Shown: positions 63,655-64,000 of the stretch, piece after piece
How positions within the stretch are numbered: the first letter of the stretch is position 1
Layout of the letters: the number at the start of each line of letters is the position of its first letter
Origin: Stigonema ocellatum SAG 48.90 = DSM 106950
GTDB taxonomy: Bacteria > Cyanobacteriota > Cyanobacteriia > Cyanobacteriales > Nostocaceae
Assembly (NCBI GenBank): GCA_016903675.1
Contig: JADQBA010000011.1
Span: 1-64,000 of the forward strand
Direction of reading: 5' to 3'
DNA length: 64,000 nt
Notes under the pieces: generated by a model
What the model was told of the DNA's origin: nothing
The model's input: only the letters and a program-made list of their open reading frames with translations
Database searches by the model: none
Program-made: the position numbers and the translations under genes

Positions 63655-63746
63655 TCATTGGTCATCGGTCATTGGTCATTAGTATTCAACAAATGACAAT
63701 TGACTGATGACATATGGCAAAATTGGAGCATACTTTGTGAAAAAAA

Positions 63747-64000
63747 GTGCAAGTTGAACTGTATTTACAGAATTTTTGTGATGAGCCTTCCCAAACAGAA
63801 GCTGTAAATTCTGGTGATACTGATCCCCAAATTACTGCCGAGACTTGGGATAACTGGTTTAAATGTTGGCTGGAAATACTGCACCCTAATCTTCCGAAAG
63901 CACCAATTTATGAATTAGGGCTACGTTTAACAGACGATAATGACATTCAGGCGCTGAATGCCCAGTATCGTCACCAGAATCAGCCGACAGACGTTTTAGC
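63747..64000 (+). CDS. ybeY: endoribonuclease YbeY, 5' part (runs off the window)
   Basis: The GTG frame encodes MQVELYLQNFCDEPSQ, an acidic variable stretch, then ETWDNWFKCWLEILHPNLPKAPIYELGLRLTDDNDIQALNAQYRHQNQPTDVLA, which matches cyanobacterial YbeY up to the NxxYRxxxxPTDVLAF motif. YbeY is a zinc-dependent RNase for 16S rRNA maturation and ribosome quality control. The catalytic His cluster lies beyond the window. The alternative GTG at 63736 is out of frame and stops at once. Confidence 0.9.
   Translation, partial: MQVELYLQNFCDEPSQTEAVNSGDTDPQITAETWDNWFKCWLEILHPNLPKAPIYELGLRLTDDNDIQALNAQYRHQNQPTDVL

Overview
The window comes from a filamentous, heterocyst-forming cyanobacterium (Nostocales type). 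The evidence is: a magnesium-chelatase subunit gene for chlorophyll synthesis (chlD), frequent GCGATCGC (HIP1) octamers, 7-bp and 9-bp short tandem repeats in many gaps, a heterocyst-envelope-polysaccharide (HEP) gene island, a PatA-like response regulator, SigF, and cyanobacterium-typical families (DUF1822, DUF4058, Uma2, DUF3285). No rRNA, tRNA or CRISPR array was seen. The genus cannot be fixed from sequence alone.

Layout. 0-9 kb is accessory and decaying: a beta-helix fragment, two unknown secreted or membrane proteins, a membrane-anchored alpha/beta hydrolase, a metacaspase that has lost its start and its C-terminus, a Uma2 nuclease, a VapBC-like pair whose toxin carries an amber stop, and a family 2 glycosyltransferase. 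At 9.2-9.7 kb there is a cluster of small repeats, including two MITE-like elements with perfect target-site duplications. 9.9-31.3 kb is the HEP island, mostly on the minus strand. It runs from rfbF and sugar-nucleotide enzymes through a Wzc-like protein, hepC and the ABC exporter hepA to glycosyltransferases and a polymerase-like membrane protein. Together these should make, polymerise and export the heterocyst envelope polysaccharide.

32.1-35.9 kb holds a von Willebrand A / PP2C phosphatase / kinase-TPR signalling triad (YegL-YegK-YegI type). Next come a PatA-like regulator, pheT and a YciI protein. At 42.3-47.1 kb two c-di-AMP (ydaO-type) riboswitches sit on the minus strand, one ahead of an NrtA/CmpA-family ABC transporter operon and one ahead of a universal-stress-protein-like gene. 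Then follow an RsbRD-type histidine kinase and rnc, which overlap tail to tail.

50.8-54.7 kb is a three-gene operon: a sigma-factor-like protein, a DUF1822 protein, and a membrane protein fusing a CHAT caspase-like protease to a PstS-like periplasmic binding domain. This is the best candidate for an undescribed system. After a repeat cluster and a decayed toxin-antitoxin pair comes chlD, whose coding region contains two blocks of the same tandem repeats that fill the intergenic regions. The end holds sigF, a Bax-inhibitor-1 protein, an IsrB (IscB-related, HNH-less RuvC nuclease) element with a structured upstream RNA region, prfB with its programmed frameshift, a small DUF3285 protein and the start of ybeY.

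Recurring themes are small repeats invading genes and RNAs (chlD, pheT, a glycosyltransferase tail, a riboswitch loop) and broken toxin or protease genes next to intact neighbours.
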